A stretch of 64,000 nt of DNA from Chitinophagaceae bacterium (lineage in GTDB: Bacteria > Bacteroidota > Bacteroidia > Chitinophagales > Chitinophagaceae). The stretch is from the NCBI GenBank assembly GCA_016721085.1, contig JADKJI010000063.1, positions 186,001 through 250,000 of the forward strand. Reading direction: 5' to 3'. The notes below the pieces were generated by a model, which was not told the origin of the DNA, did not search any database, and saw only the letters and a program-made list of their open reading frames with translations. Made by a program: the position numbers and the translations under genes. This document shows positions 7,227 to 15,617 of the stretch, piece by piece (position 1 is the first letter of the stretch; every line of letters starts with the position of its first letter).

Positions 7227-8792
7227 ATGGAGCCGAACATGTTAACTTATATAATTGGAGGGATAGCCTTGCTGGTAGGTGTGGTAGCGGGAAAATTCCT
7301 GTTCGCCAAGAACACTAAAAAACAGCTGGAAGATGCTTCTGCACAAGCGCAGAGCCTTATCAAGGAAGCCGAAATGAGGGCTGAAACTATCCGGAAAGAG
7401 AAAGAACTGGATGCTAAAGAGAAATTCGTTCAACTGAAAAGCAATCACGACAAAGAAGTGATGGAGCGTAACCGTAAAATAGTTGAATCAGAAAACCGCA
7501 TCCGCCAGAAAGAACAAAGCATTACATCGAAAGAAAGTGGCCTTGAAAAACAAATCAAGGAGAATGAAGCTATCAAGGAGAACCTCAATCGCCAGATTGA
7601 TGTTGTGAACCTGAAACGTACCGAACTGGAGAAACACCAGGAAGAACATATCCGTCGCCTTGAGAAAATCGCCGGTCTTACTGCCGAAGAAGCAAAATCT
7701 CAACTGATCGAAAGCCTGAAAAACGAAGCGCATTCACAGGCACTCGGTATTCAGCAAGAAATAATTGATGATGCCAAGCAAAAGGCTAATAAAGAAGCTC
7801 GTAAAATCATTATTCAAACTATCCAGCGTACGGCCGCTGAACAAGCAATTGAGAACTCAATCACAGTTTTCAACCTGGAGAGTGATGAAATAAAAGGACA
7901 GATCATTGGTCGTGAAGGAAGAAATATCCGTGCTATTGAAGCTGCCACTGGTGTTGACCTGATTGTTGATGATACTCCAGAAGCTATTATCCTATCTTCT
8001 TTCGATCCATTAAGAAGGGAGATTGCCCGTTTGAGTTTACAGCGATTGGTGACTGATGGCCGTATTCACCCAGCTCGTATTGAAGAGGTAGTTGAAAAAA
8101 CACGTCGTCAAATTGAAGAGCAGGTGATGGAAATAGGTGAAAGAACCGTGATTGAATTAGGTATACACGGTCTTCATAAGGAACTGGTAAGAATGGTGGG
8201 GCGTATGCGATTCCGTTCTTCTTATGGTCAGAATCTATTGATGCATAGCCGTGAAACTGCGAATCTTTGCGCTACTATGGCTGCTGAACTAGGTCTGAAC
8301 CCTAAATTAGCCAAGAGAGCAGGATTGCTTCATGATATTGGTAAAGTTCCTGACGAAGAATCAGAATTGAGCCATGCTTTGCTGGGAGCTAAACTGGCAG
8401 AGAAATATGGTGAAAATCCAGCTGTGGTGAATGCCATCGGAGCCCACCACGACGAAATGGAGATGCAATACGTGATTTCCCCCATTATCCAGGCTTGTGA
8501 TGCCATCAGCGGTGCCCGTCCTGGAGCACGCAGGGAGATCATGCAACAATACCTTCAGCGTATCAAGGACCTTGAAAACCTGGCAATGGCCTATACCGGA
8601 GTGGAAAAGGCATATGCCATCCAGGCGGGTAGGGAATTGCGCGTAATAGTTGAGGCAGACAAGGTTACGGATGCCGATTCTGATAAACTGAGCTTTGAAA
8701 TAGCCCAGAAGATCCAGAATGAAATGACTTTCCCAGGCCAGATCAAGGTTACCGTAATCCGTGAAAAACGGGCGGTAAACGTGGCCCGATAA
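7227..8792 (+). CDS. rny: Ribonuclease Y
   Basis: A 521-residue membrane-anchored endoribonuclease that starts mRNA decay. It has one N-terminal transmembrane helix (about 5-25), a long charged coiled coil (about 30-200), a KH RNA-binding domain (about 210-275, GQIIGREGRNIRAIEAATG) and an HD metal-dependent phosphohydrolase domain (about 335-430, with LLHDIGKVPDEE and the preceding H in LLMHSRETA). All family hallmarks are present at normal length. Start MEPNMLTY is used; a second Met four codons on is possible. A weak promoter-like TATTTTCG is at 7136-7143, and a 52-codon frame from 7160 overlaps the start. Confidence 0.97.
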   Translation: MEPNMLTYIIGGIALLVGVVAGKFLFAKNTKKQLEDASAQAQSLIKEAEMRAETIRKEKELDAKEKFVQLKSNHDKEVMERNRKIVESENRIRQKEQSITSKESGLEKQIKENEAIKENLNRQIDVVNLKRTELEKHQEEHIRRLEKIAGLTAEEAKSQLIESLKNEAHSQALGIQQEIIDDAKQKANKEARKIIIQTIQRTAAEQAIENSITVFNLESDEIKGQIIGREGRNIRAIEAATGVDLIVDDTPEAIILSSFDPLRREIARLSLQRLVTDGRIHPARIEEVVEKTRRQIEEQVMEIGERTVIELGIHGLHKELVRMVGRMRFRSSYGQNLLMHSRETANLCATMAAELGLNPKLAKRAGLLHDIGKVPDEESELSHALLGAKLAEKYGENPAVVNAIGAHHDEMEMQYVISPIIQACDAISGARPGARREIMQQYLQRIKDLENLAMAYTGVEKAYAIQAGRELRVIVEADKVTDADSDKLSFEIAQKIQNEMTFPGQIKVTVIREKRAVNVAR

Positions 8793-8853
8793 GCCATCCA
8801 AAAAGAGATTAAAAAACTTTATTTCAGGAAAGGGAATCTTTGATCTTTTTCCC

Positions 8854-8861
8854 TACCTTTG
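8854..8861 (+). promoter_or_regulatory. Bacteroidota -7 box (TACCTTTG) before rplS
   Basis: TACCTTTG matches TAnnTTTG and ends 20 bases before the rplS ATG at 8882, giving a very short leader. This supports the start at 8882, since the longer reading frame from 8840 would begin upstream of the promoter. Confidence 0.6.
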
Positions 8862-8881
8862 CATCCCTTAAATTAAAAAGT

Positions 8882-9256
8882 ATGGACGCAGCAGTTCAGT
8901 TTGTACACGAGCAATTGACAGCCAAGAAAGTTTACCCAAGTTTCAAAGCGGGTGATAATGTGACTGTTAACTATAAAATCATTGAAGGTGGTAAAGAGCG
9001 TATCCAGGGTTTCCGTGGAGACGTTATCAAACGCCAGGGAACTGGTCATACCGCTTCTTTCACAGTTAGAAAAATTTCTGACGGTGTTGGTGTGGAAAGA
9101 ACCTTCCCAGTATACTCTCCTAATATCGAGTCTATTGAACTGAATAAGTCTGGCCGTGTTCGCAGGGCTAAACTGTTCTTCCAACGCAGCAGAAGCGGTA
9201 AGAGCGCACGTATTAAAGAGAAGAGACAAGCTGTTGCTCAAGTATCTGCATCTTAA
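8882..9256 (+). CDS. rplS: 50S ribosomal protein L19
   Basis: A 124-residue L19 protein of the large subunit, sited at the interface with 30S. The conserved core FKAGDNVTVNYKIIEGGKER, RIQGFRGDVIKR, ERTFPVYSPNIESIEL and VRRAKLFF is intact. A Lys/Arg/Ala-rich tail follows. ATG 8882 is preferred over an upstream in-frame start at 8840 because a promoter box lies at 8854-8861 and family proteins begin at MDAAVQFVHEQL. It stands alone between a promoter and a terminator. Confidence 0.97.
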   Translation: MDAAVQFVHEQLTAKKVYPSFKAGDNVTVNYKIIEGGKERIQGFRGDVIKRQGTGHTASFTVRKISDGVGVERTFPVYSPNIESIELNKSGRVRRAKLFFQRSRSGKSARIKEKRQAVAQVSAS

Positions 9257-9275
9257 TATAAGCACTTATATAAGG

Positions 9276-9319
9276 AAACGAAAACCGGTTTCATTAACAA
9301 TTGGTTTTCGTTTTTTTTA
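9276..9319 (+). terminator. Intrinsic terminator of rplS
   Basis: AAACGAAAACC (9276-9286) pairs with GGTTTTCGTTT (9303-9313), followed by a run of T. It lies 20 bases after the rplS stop. Confidence 0.85.
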
Positions 9320-9340
9320 TGCCCCTTGCTATAATTAATA

Positions 9341-9348
9341 TATCTTTG
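9341..9348 (+). promoter_or_regulatory. Bacteroidota -7 box (TATCTTTG) before tatA
   Basis: TATCTTTG fits TAnnTTTG and lies 27 bases before the tatA ATG, directly after the rplS terminator. Confidence 0.55.
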
Positions 9349-9374
9349 AACTTCACACTTTTAAACACATAATA

Positions 9375-9599
9375 ATGAAACCTGTATTTCTTCTTTTCAA
9401 TATTGGTGGCCAGGAAATGATTATCATCCTGATCGTTGTGCTGTTGTTATTCGGTGGTAGGAAAATTCCTGAACTGATGAAAGGTCTGGGTAAGGGTATC
9501 CGTGAGTTCAATGATGCCAAAAACAATGTGAGAAAAGAGATTGAAGATGGTATGACAGAAAAAGACAAGAATACTTCTTCTTCTTCTTCAGCACAGTAA
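9375..9599 (+). CDS. tatA: Twin-arginine translocase subunit TatA/TatE
   Basis: A 74-residue pore-forming component of the Tat system, which exports folded proteins. It has a short N-terminus, one transmembrane helix (about 13-28, EMIIILIVVLLLFGGRKIPE), the hinge FGGRKIPELM and an amphipathic helix GLGKGIREFNDAKN. The C-terminus ends in a Ser run. tatC is not in the window. The next gene, gatA, starts 28 bases later and may be read with it. Confidence 0.93.
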   Translation: MKPVFLLFNIGGQEMIIILIVVLLLFGGRKIPELMKGLGKGIREFNDAKNNVRKEIEDGMTEKDKNTSSSSSAQ

Positions 9600-9627
9600 T
9601 TGAATCACCTTTTATTCAAAACCGATT

Positions 9628-11097
9628 TTGAAGTCAAAACCGGTACCTGACTTGTTTAGTTACGAATCAATAGCGAAATATCAAACAGATTTAATGAACG
9701 GCAGCTGCACTTGTGTAGCAGCCGTTCATTTTTATTTGGATAAGATAGAACAACAGGCTTCCTTAAACGCCTTTGTACAGGTGTACGCCGAGGAAGCACT
9801 GGAACGTGCCCGCCAACTCGATGCAGAAAGAGCCAGTGGCCATCCCATGAAACCCCTTCATGGTGTAGTGATTGCATTAAAAGATGTGCTTTCTTATAAG
9901 GACCATCCCCTTACTGCCGCTTCAAATATTCTAAAAGGCTTTACAGCCATCTATACCGCCACAGCCGTTGAAAAATTACTGGAGGCAGGGGCCATAATTA
10001 TAGGACATACCAATTGCGATGAATTCGCCATGGGGTCTACCAATGAGCATTCGGCTTATGGAAAAGTGCTTAATGGAATCGACAATACCAAGGTTCCAGG
10101 TGGCTCATCCGGTGGCTCAGCAGTTGCTGTTCAAACGGACTGTTGTATGCTTAGCCTGGGAAGCGATACAGGGGGCTCTGTTAGACAGCCGGCAGATTTC
10201 TGTGGCATCATTGGACTAAAACCGACCTATGGCAGGATATCACGCTATGGCCTTATAGCCTATGCCTCTTCTTTTGACCAGATCGGTATTTTCGGAAAGA
10301 ATATCCCCGATGTAGCCTTGCTTTTGGAAATAATAAGTGGTCCTGATGGCTTTGACAGCACAGCTTCAAAAGAGCCTGTTGAAAGCTATTCAAAATCACT
10401 TACCCCAAAAGACAAGCTGAGAATCGCCTATTTCAAGGAAGCACTGGAAAGTCCCTCCCTTGATCCAGAAATAGCCTCCACCCTCCAAAATTTCATGGAA
10501 AAACTCCGAAAAGAGGGCCATATTGTACAACCCGTTGATTTTGAATATCTTGATTATATAGTACCTACTTATTATATATTAACCACTGCAGAAGCGTCAT
10601 CTAACCTCTCCAGGTTCGATGGTGTGCGTTTTGGGTATAGACCTGTGGATAAAAAACCTGACCTCCATTCCTTCTACTGCCAAACCCGGTCAGAGGGCTT
10701 CGGCTGGGAGGTTAAAAAGAGGATAATGCTGGGCTCTTTTGTACTCAGTTCGGGTTATTACGATGCCTATTTTACTAAGGCTCAGCAAGTACGCAAATTA
10801 CTTGTGGACAAAACAAACCTGATTTTCAATAATTTCGACCTGCTCCTTCTTCCTAACGCCCCTACTACGGCATTTTCTTTCGGCGAAAAGTCGAATGACC
10901 CCATTTCGATGTATCTGGCTGACATTTTTACAGTTTTCTCCAACTTAACCGGTGTTCCGGGCATCTCTTTACCGCTTTTTTGGCACAGTAATGGCTTACC
11001 ATTCGGTATCCAAGCTATGACAAACCGATTTTCGGAGTTATCTTTGCTCCAGGTATCCAACCACTGGATGCTACACTATAGGGAAGAAAAGAATTAG
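9628..11097 (+). CDS. gatA: Glutamyl-tRNA(Gln) amidotransferase subunit A
   Basis: Amidase subunit of GatCAB, which releases ammonia from glutamine to convert Glu-tRNA(Gln) to Gln-tRNA(Gln). The Ser-cisSer-Lys triad is visible: K85 (ALKDVL), S160 in the Gly/Ser-rich loop PGGSSGGSA, and S184 in DTGGSVRQPA. The protein is 489 residues, normal for GatA. No ATG fits the N-terminus: the frame opens at TTG 9628 after a stop at 9601, and the first Met (codon 23) would cut into conserved sequence. gatB and gatC are absent here. A general amidase is a less likely alternative. Confidence 0.9.
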   Translation: MKSKPVPDLFSYESIAKYQTDLMNGSCTCVAAVHFYLDKIEQQASLNAFVQVYAEEALERARQLDAERASGHPMKPLHGVVIALKDVLSYKDHPLTAASNILKGFTAIYTATAVEKLLEAGAIIIGHTNCDEFAMGSTNEHSAYGKVLNGIDNTKVPGGSSGGSAVAVQTDCCMLSLGSDTGGSVRQPADFCGIIGLKPTYGRISRYGLIAYASSFDQIGIFGKNIPDVALLLEIISGPDGFDSTASKEPVESYSKSLTPKDKLRIAYFKEALESPSLDPEIASTLQNFMEKLRKEGHIVQPVDFEYLDYIVPTYYILTTAEASSNLSRFDGVRFGYRPVDKKPDLHSFYCQTRSEGFGWEVKKRIMLGSFVLSSGYYDAYFTKAQQVRKLLVDKTNLIFNNFDLLLLPNAPTTAFSFGEKSNDPISMYLADIFTVFSNLTGVPGISLPLFWHSNGLPFGIQAMTNRFSELSLLQVSNHWMLHYREEKN

Positions 11098-11216
11098 AAA
11101 AACCAGAAACTCACGACACTCTTTTCCTTACCCCTCCTTCCAGAAACATCCTATGCTAAAACATCATCCTTAGTTGATCCGGTCCTATTGTGCTGTCGGT
11201 ATTGTTGAACTAAAAA

Positions 11217-12377
11217 ATGATGATGAAGAAGCAATTAATTATTGGATTAATTCTATCCATCTCTTTGTATTCCACGGCTTTCGCCAACAATGGCGGTAAA
11301 AAGAATCCGAAAGGAAAAGCTACTGTTTCTAAAAAGACAGCTGCGACAAAGAGTGCGAAGAAAGGTATTACTGTACTATCAGACACTGTTGTAGCGTCTG
11401 CTAAATCAGGAGATACCCAATCCATAAAAAACAGCATTCCTGACCTTTTTGAAGCCTCTTCCAGCGGCTCTTCCAATGGCATTCGCCTTAACCCAAGGGC
11501 GGTTAGCTTTGTAGAAGACTATATGGATGAGAATAGCAAAGACTTATTGAAGATGAAAGACTGGGGAAGACCCTATTTCAATATGATGGACGCTGTTTTT
11601 ACTTCACATGGCCTACCTGCCGAATTGAAATATCTGGCAGTTATTGAATCTGAGTTGAAAAACTCAGCTAAATCCTGGGCTGGAGCGGTTGGACCATGGC
11701 AATTTATGCCTGGAACAGCCCGTACACTTGGTTTGAAAGTAAATAATAAGGTAGATGAGAGGACCAATTTTGTAAAGAGCACCCGTGCAGCTGCTGTTTA
11801 CCTTAAAGACCTTTATAAAGAGTTTGGCGACTGGTTACTGGTTATTGCAGCCTATAATGGTGGACCGGGTAATGTGTATAGCGCCATCCGCAAGAGTGGT
11901 AGCCGTAATTTCTGGGTACTGCAGGGTTATCTTCCAAATGAGACCCGCAACCACGTAAAGAAGTTCATCGGTACTCACTATATTTTTGAGGGTCAGGGTG
12001 GAATCACCACTTTAACAAAGGCAGAAACAGCCGAACAGATAAGTGCTGTTTCACAGTTCTTAAGCAACAGGAATCTTTCTTCGACTGAATTAGAAAGTTC
12101 CCGCACTATTAAAGTATCTGGCAAATACCATTCACAAGTGATATCCAAAAATGTTTTGATGGATATCAATGAATTCAACAGGTATAACCCGAATTTTGAT
12201 AAGGTAATGGCTACTGCAGAGAATAGCTATGAATTGAAATTGCCTGCAGAGAAGATGGAACTATTTGTTACCAACAAATACCAGATCCTTAACGAGTCGG
12301 TACAATTGTTACTAAGCGGTGTTACTGTTGCAACAGAAAACGTCCCTCCTGCAAAAGAGCTGAATCGTCGTAAATAA
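11217..12377 (+). CDS. MltD-like membrane-bound lytic murein transglycosylase
   Basis: A 386-residue exported enzyme that cleaves the MurNAc-GlcNAc bond of peptidoglycan to form 1,6-anhydro ends. Signal peptide at 1-23, a Lys/Ala/Ser-rich linker to about 80, then the SLT family 1 domain (about 115-250). The catalytic Glu is E144 in LAVIESELKN, followed by GAVGPWQFMPGTAR and the AYNGGPGNV motif. The C-terminal ~120 residues could be a degenerate LysM-like binding region; I see no canonical LysM. It ends before a strong terminator. Confidence 0.9.
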   Translation: MMMKKQLIIGLILSISLYSTAFANNGGKKNPKGKATVSKKTAATKSAKKGITVLSDTVVASAKSGDTQSIKNSIPDLFEASSSGSSNGIRLNPRAVSFVEDYMDENSKDLLKMKDWGRPYFNMMDAVFTSHGLPAELKYLAVIESELKNSAKSWAGAVGPWQFMPGTARTLGLKVNNKVDERTNFVKSTRAAAVYLKDLYKEFGDWLLVIAAYNGGPGNVYSAIRKSGSRNFWVLQGYLPNETRNHVKKFIGTHYIFEGQGGITTLTKAETAEQISAVSQFLSNRNLSSTELESSRTIKVSGKYHSQVISKNVLMDINEFNRYNPNFDKVMATAENSYELKLPAEKMELFVTNKYQILNESVQLLLSGVTVATENVPPAKELNRRK

Positions 12378-12398
12378 GAAATTTGAAACCACATATGA

Positions 12399-12429
12399 AG
12401 TACTGGCTAACTGGCCAGTACTTTTTTTA
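12399..12429. terminator. Terminator shared with the 3' end of pabB
   Basis: AGTACTGGC (12399-12407) pairs with GCCAGTACT (12414-12422), then a T run serves the plus-strand transglycosylase gene. The hairpin overlaps the last codons and stop of the convergent pabB (stop at 12407-12409), so the stem is also coding. Confidence 0.8.
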
Positions 12430-13693
12430 TGGCCATAGCCTTAAGCAGACATTCTTCATATTCGGCTTCAGGGTTGCAGTAATATGTAATGCCGGAACCC
12501 GTAGGGAATGAAAGATAACCGTTTGTTGCATTGTATAATAAGCTTCTTATTACCACATTAAAATCGAAATCACCTGATGGCGCAAAATAGCCAACTGCTC
12601 CTGAAAACAAACCTCTTCTGAATGTTTCGTATTTCTCAATAAGCTTCATCGTATTGATCTTAGGCGCACCGGTCATGGAACCCATCGGAAATGTAGCTTT
12701 TATTATATCCGTGAAGCTGCTATCATCATTCACTGTTCCTTTGATTGTAGAAATCATTTGATGAACCTGTGGGAAACTGTAGAGTCCCATAAGTTCAGAC
12801 ACAGCAACAGTTCCTTCTTTACAAATTCGGGACAAATCATTCCTCACAAGATCGACTACCATTACATTCTCGGCTTGTTCTTTAGCACTGTTCAATAAAG
12901 CCTGGCTGTTCTGATAATCTATGGCCGGATCAGGGTCTCTTTTTATAGTCCCTTTTATAGGCTGTGAAATAAGTTCATTTCCTTCTTTCTTAAGGAATCT
13001 CTCTGGGCTGGCACATAGAAGATAACTATCCTTTACCCTGTAGTATGCAGCAAATGGATTAGGGGATACTTTTAATAAAGACTGGAATAAAGAAACAGGT
13101 GATTCAATGAAAGCTTCTGTAAAAAACTCCTGACAGAAATTTACTTCATAGGTATCTCCTCTAAGTATATGAGATTGAAGTGCCTTTATTGCTGCAACAT
13201 ATTCGCTTCGCAACATTCTTGATTGAATATTGGAAATATTGGCTGAAATGTGTGGCAAATAAACGGGCTGCAGGGATAATTCATTATATACATTTTCCGG
13301 ATTGCCATCTAATACACCAATAATCAGTTCGTTTGCTTTTAATTGAAGAACTACATCAGGAATAAAAAAATAAAGGTCATCGAAACCAATCTTATCTGTT
13401 TTATTGGAGGAAAGTCCATCAATTTCATTCTTGAGGTCGTACCCCAGATGCCCAAAGCACCAATCGTTAGATGAAGCGTGAAAATTTTCCAGAGAAGAGA
13501 GGGCGTTACCGGCATTAACTGAAATGCTTTTATAACTACCAGCACCAGCTATGCAATCTTGTGAATGGAAGGGAAGGGAGTAATCACAGCTATCCAGAAA
13601 ACAAAAAATGTTGAACCGGTTTACCCAGTTCAACATTTGTATCCTAGTTAGATTAGTATCGGTTATAGTGAAGGAGGCATATTTTCTCTGCAC
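12407..13693 (-). CDS. pabB: Aminodeoxychorismate synthase component I (PabB)
   Basis: Converts chorismate plus ammonia to 4-amino-4-deoxychorismate for folate synthesis. The chorismate-binding domain fills residues about 150-425. The diagnostic PIKGT motif (245-249, with Lys247) marks PabB; TrpE enzymes have PIAGT. Other conserved segments are NVMVVDLVRNDLSR, MGSMTGAPK and FSGAVGYFA. The N-terminal region (1-140) is weakly conserved, as usual. No PabA or PabC domain is fused. It lies 31 bases after the acidic-protein gene, likely the last gene of a relA-purA-acidic-pabB run. Confidence 0.92.
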   Translation of the reverse strand: MQRKYASFTITDTNLTRIQMLNWVNRFNIFCFLDSCDYSLPFHSQDCIAGAGSYKSISVNAGNALSSLENFHASSNDWCFGHLGYDLKNEIDGLSSNKTDKIGFDDLYFFIPDVVLQLKANELIIGVLDGNPENVYNELSLQPVYLPHISANISNIQSRMLRSEYVAAIKALQSHILRGDTYEVNFCQEFFTEAFIESPVSLFQSLLKVSPNPFAAYYRVKDSYLLCASPERFLKKEGNELISQPIKGTIKRDPDPAIDYQNSQALLNSAKEQAENVMVVDLVRNDLSRICKEGTVAVSELMGLYSFPQVHQMISTIKGTVNDDSSFTDIIKATFPMGSMTGAPKINTMKLIEKYETFRRGLFSGAVGYFAPSGDFDFNVVIRSLLYNATNGYLSFPTGSGITYYCNPEAEYEECLLKAMAIKKVLAS

Positions 13694-13724
13694 AAGATTT
13701 CAGGTATTTGAAAGAAGTGGTTGA

Positions 13725-14162
13725 TTAGAAATCATCCTCTTCATCATCAAAGCCGCTATCATTGAAGAGATCCATATCCTTGAATTCATCATCAATTCCC
13801 AAATCCTCTTCTTCCGCTTTACCTTTTTTTCCGGTAGCGGGTGCTTTTTTAGCTTTGGATTTTGGCAGATCGAATTCTTCGAAATCGGGATCCCAGCTAT
13901 CATCCTCTTCTGGTTTATCCCAATCATCAACTTCTTCTTCCAAGTCATCATCATCCTCGTCCTCATCTTTATCTTTCTTAGATGAAGCTTTTGCTCCTTT
14001 AGAAGCTACGGGAGTATCCACCTCTTCATTATCGAAGTCCTCCTCATCATCCTCTTCCAATTGCTTTTTTGCTTTTGGAGATTCTTTCTTAGGAGTTTCC
14101 TTAGAAGATTGTGGGGCAGCTTTGCTGCCAGTAGATTTGCCTTTATCAGATTTTGCTGCCAT
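13725..14162 (-). CDS. Highly acidic low-complexity protein
   Basis: A 145-residue protein with a Lys/Ser/Pro-rich N-terminus (1-35) followed by long Asp/Glu runs, a distinctive middle (DDWDKPEEDDSWDPDFEEFD) and an acidic tail ending in DDEEDDF. It is predicted disordered, with no membrane segment. The architecture recalls the acidic tail of the RNA-polymerase delta subunit or histone-chaperone-like tails, but no folded domain is visible. It sits between purA and pabB with gaps of 96 and 31 bases. A Ser-rich frame on the opposite strand is its mirror and not a gene. Function unknown. Confidence 0.75.
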   Translation of the reverse strand: MAAKSDKGKSTGSKAAPQSSKETPKKESPKAKKQLEEDDEEDFDNEEVDTPVASKGAKASSKKDKDEDEDDDDLEEEVDDWDKPEEDDSWDPDFEEFDLPKSKAKKAPATGKKGKAEEEDLGIDDEFKDMDLFNDSGFDDEEDDF

Positions 14163-14258
14163 ATCCAGGTAAGATTGTGCTGTAAAATTTCAGCGAAGTT
14201 TTTAATTAGCCAAAATTTTTTTTGATTTTTTTTATTGTTCTAGTTGTAAAGAAAAAAA

Positions 14259-15524
14259 TCACTTAACGGCAATCAGTTGTTCCCTACCCGGGCCATTGGA
14301 AATATAGGCCACAGACACACCTAAGTACTCGTTAATAAAGCGAATATACTCTTTCATAGCCACCGGCAAGCTATCTTCGGAGCGGATAGCGGTAATATCG
14401 CTATTCCAACCCGGAAACTGCTTTAATTCGGGCACAATTGGCAAACGGTTCATTTGGAAAGGTACTTCCTTACTTGATTTCCCGTTTACATTATATGAGG
14501 TACAAACACTTAGTTCATTAAACGAATCGAGTACATCGGCCTTGGTCATCACTAATTTAGTAACGCCATTCACCATACAGGCGAAGTTGAGCGCCACAAG
14601 GTCAATCCAGCCACAACGGCGTGGACGGCCGGTAGTAGCTCCAAACTCGCTTCCTATCTTACGTATCAATTCTCCGGTATCGTCATGTAATTCGGTTGGG
14701 AACGGTCCGCTACCCACCCTTGTACAATATGCTTTTGTTACACCAATTACATCTTTTATCTTTTGTGGTGCAATACCTAATCCGGTACAAACTCCTGCAG
14801 AAATAGTATTAGAAGAAGTTACAAATGGGAAAGTTCCGAAGTCCACATCGAGCATACTACCCTGGGCACCTTCAGCCAACACATTCATTCCTTTGCTTAT
14901 CTTATCGTTGATGAAGTATTCACCATTTACGATCTTGAAACCACGCAGGAATTCCAATGCCTCAAAAAATTCTTCTTCCCATGCGGTAATATCTTCATGA
15001 AAATTCATGCTGTCTAACAAACGTTGATGTTTGAGACGAAGCTTTATATATTGGGAAGTGAAATTCTTATCTAATAAATCACCTACACGCAAACCGTTTC
15101 TTCCGGTTTTATCCATATAAGCTGGACCTATTCCTTTTAATGTAGAACCGATCTTTTCATTTCCTTTAGAAAGCTCAGATGCTTTATCCAACGCGCGGTG
15201 CGTGGGTACAATAAGGTGAGTTCTTTCCGAAATATATAAGTTCTTTCTGTAATCAACACCGAATGCGGCTACGGAATCGCATTCTTTCCTAAGCGTTACA
15301 GCATCCAATACAACACCATTACCAATAAGGTTGATGGTATTTTCGTGGAATATGCCAGAAGGGATTTGGTGTAATACTATTTTCTTATCGTTGACATAGA
15401 GTGTATGTCCTGCGTTTGGACCTCCCTGAAAACGTGCGATGATATCGTAACCGGGTGCAAAAAAATCTACAATTTTTCCTTTTCCTTCATCGCCCCATTG
15501 AAGGCCTAATAAAACATCTACCAT
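14259..15524 (-). CDS. purA: Adenylosuccinate synthetase
   Basis: Joins IMP and aspartate with GTP to give adenylosuccinate, the first committed step to AMP. The 421-residue product starts MVDVLLGLQWGDEGKGKIVD, containing the GTP-binding loop and catalytic Asp. Further signatures are GPNAGHTLY, IGPAYMDKTGRNGLRVGDL, EGAQGSMLDVDFGT.PFVTSS and TTGRPRRCGW. The open frame reaches back to 15611, but its 29 extra residues are not family-like, so ATG 15524 is chosen. It follows relA/spoT by 93 bases on the same strand. Confidence 0.96.
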   Translation of the reverse strand: MVDVLLGLQWGDEGKGKIVDFFAPGYDIIARFQGGPNAGHTLYVNDKKIVLHQIPSGIFHENTINLIGNGVVLDAVTLRKECDSVAAFGVDYRKNLYISERTHLIVPTHRALDKASELSKGNEKIGSTLKGIGPAYMDKTGRNGLRVGDLLDKNFTSQYIKLRLKHQRLLDSMNFHEDITAWEEEFFEALEFLRGFKIVNGEYFINDKISKGMNVLAEGAQGSMLDVDFGTFPFVTSSNTISAGVCTGLGIAPQKIKDVIGVTKAYCTRVGSGPFPTELHDDTGELIRKIGSEFGATTGRPRRCGWIDLVALNFACMVNGVTKLVMTKADVLDSFNELSVCTSYNVNGKSSKEVPFQMNRLPIVPELKQFPGWNSDITAIRSEDSLPVAMKEYIRFINEYLGVSVAYISNGPGREQLIAVK

Positions 15525-15617
15525 GGAGAACTGGTTTTGAAATTGTTTCTGAAGCCGCAAAAATAGGGGAATCAAAAGGTAATAATACTGAAGCGGAAAA
15601 AAAGTGCGCAAATAGCG

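Noticed and set aside
8361..8801. 146-codon minus-strand frame inside rny
   Set aside because: It is antisense to the conserved HD domain of RNase Y and has no protein-like features.
13762..14172. Ser-rich plus-strand frame
   Set aside because: It is the complement of the Asp/Glu-rich gene on the minus strand (GAT/GAA codons read as ATC/TTC), with no domain of its own.
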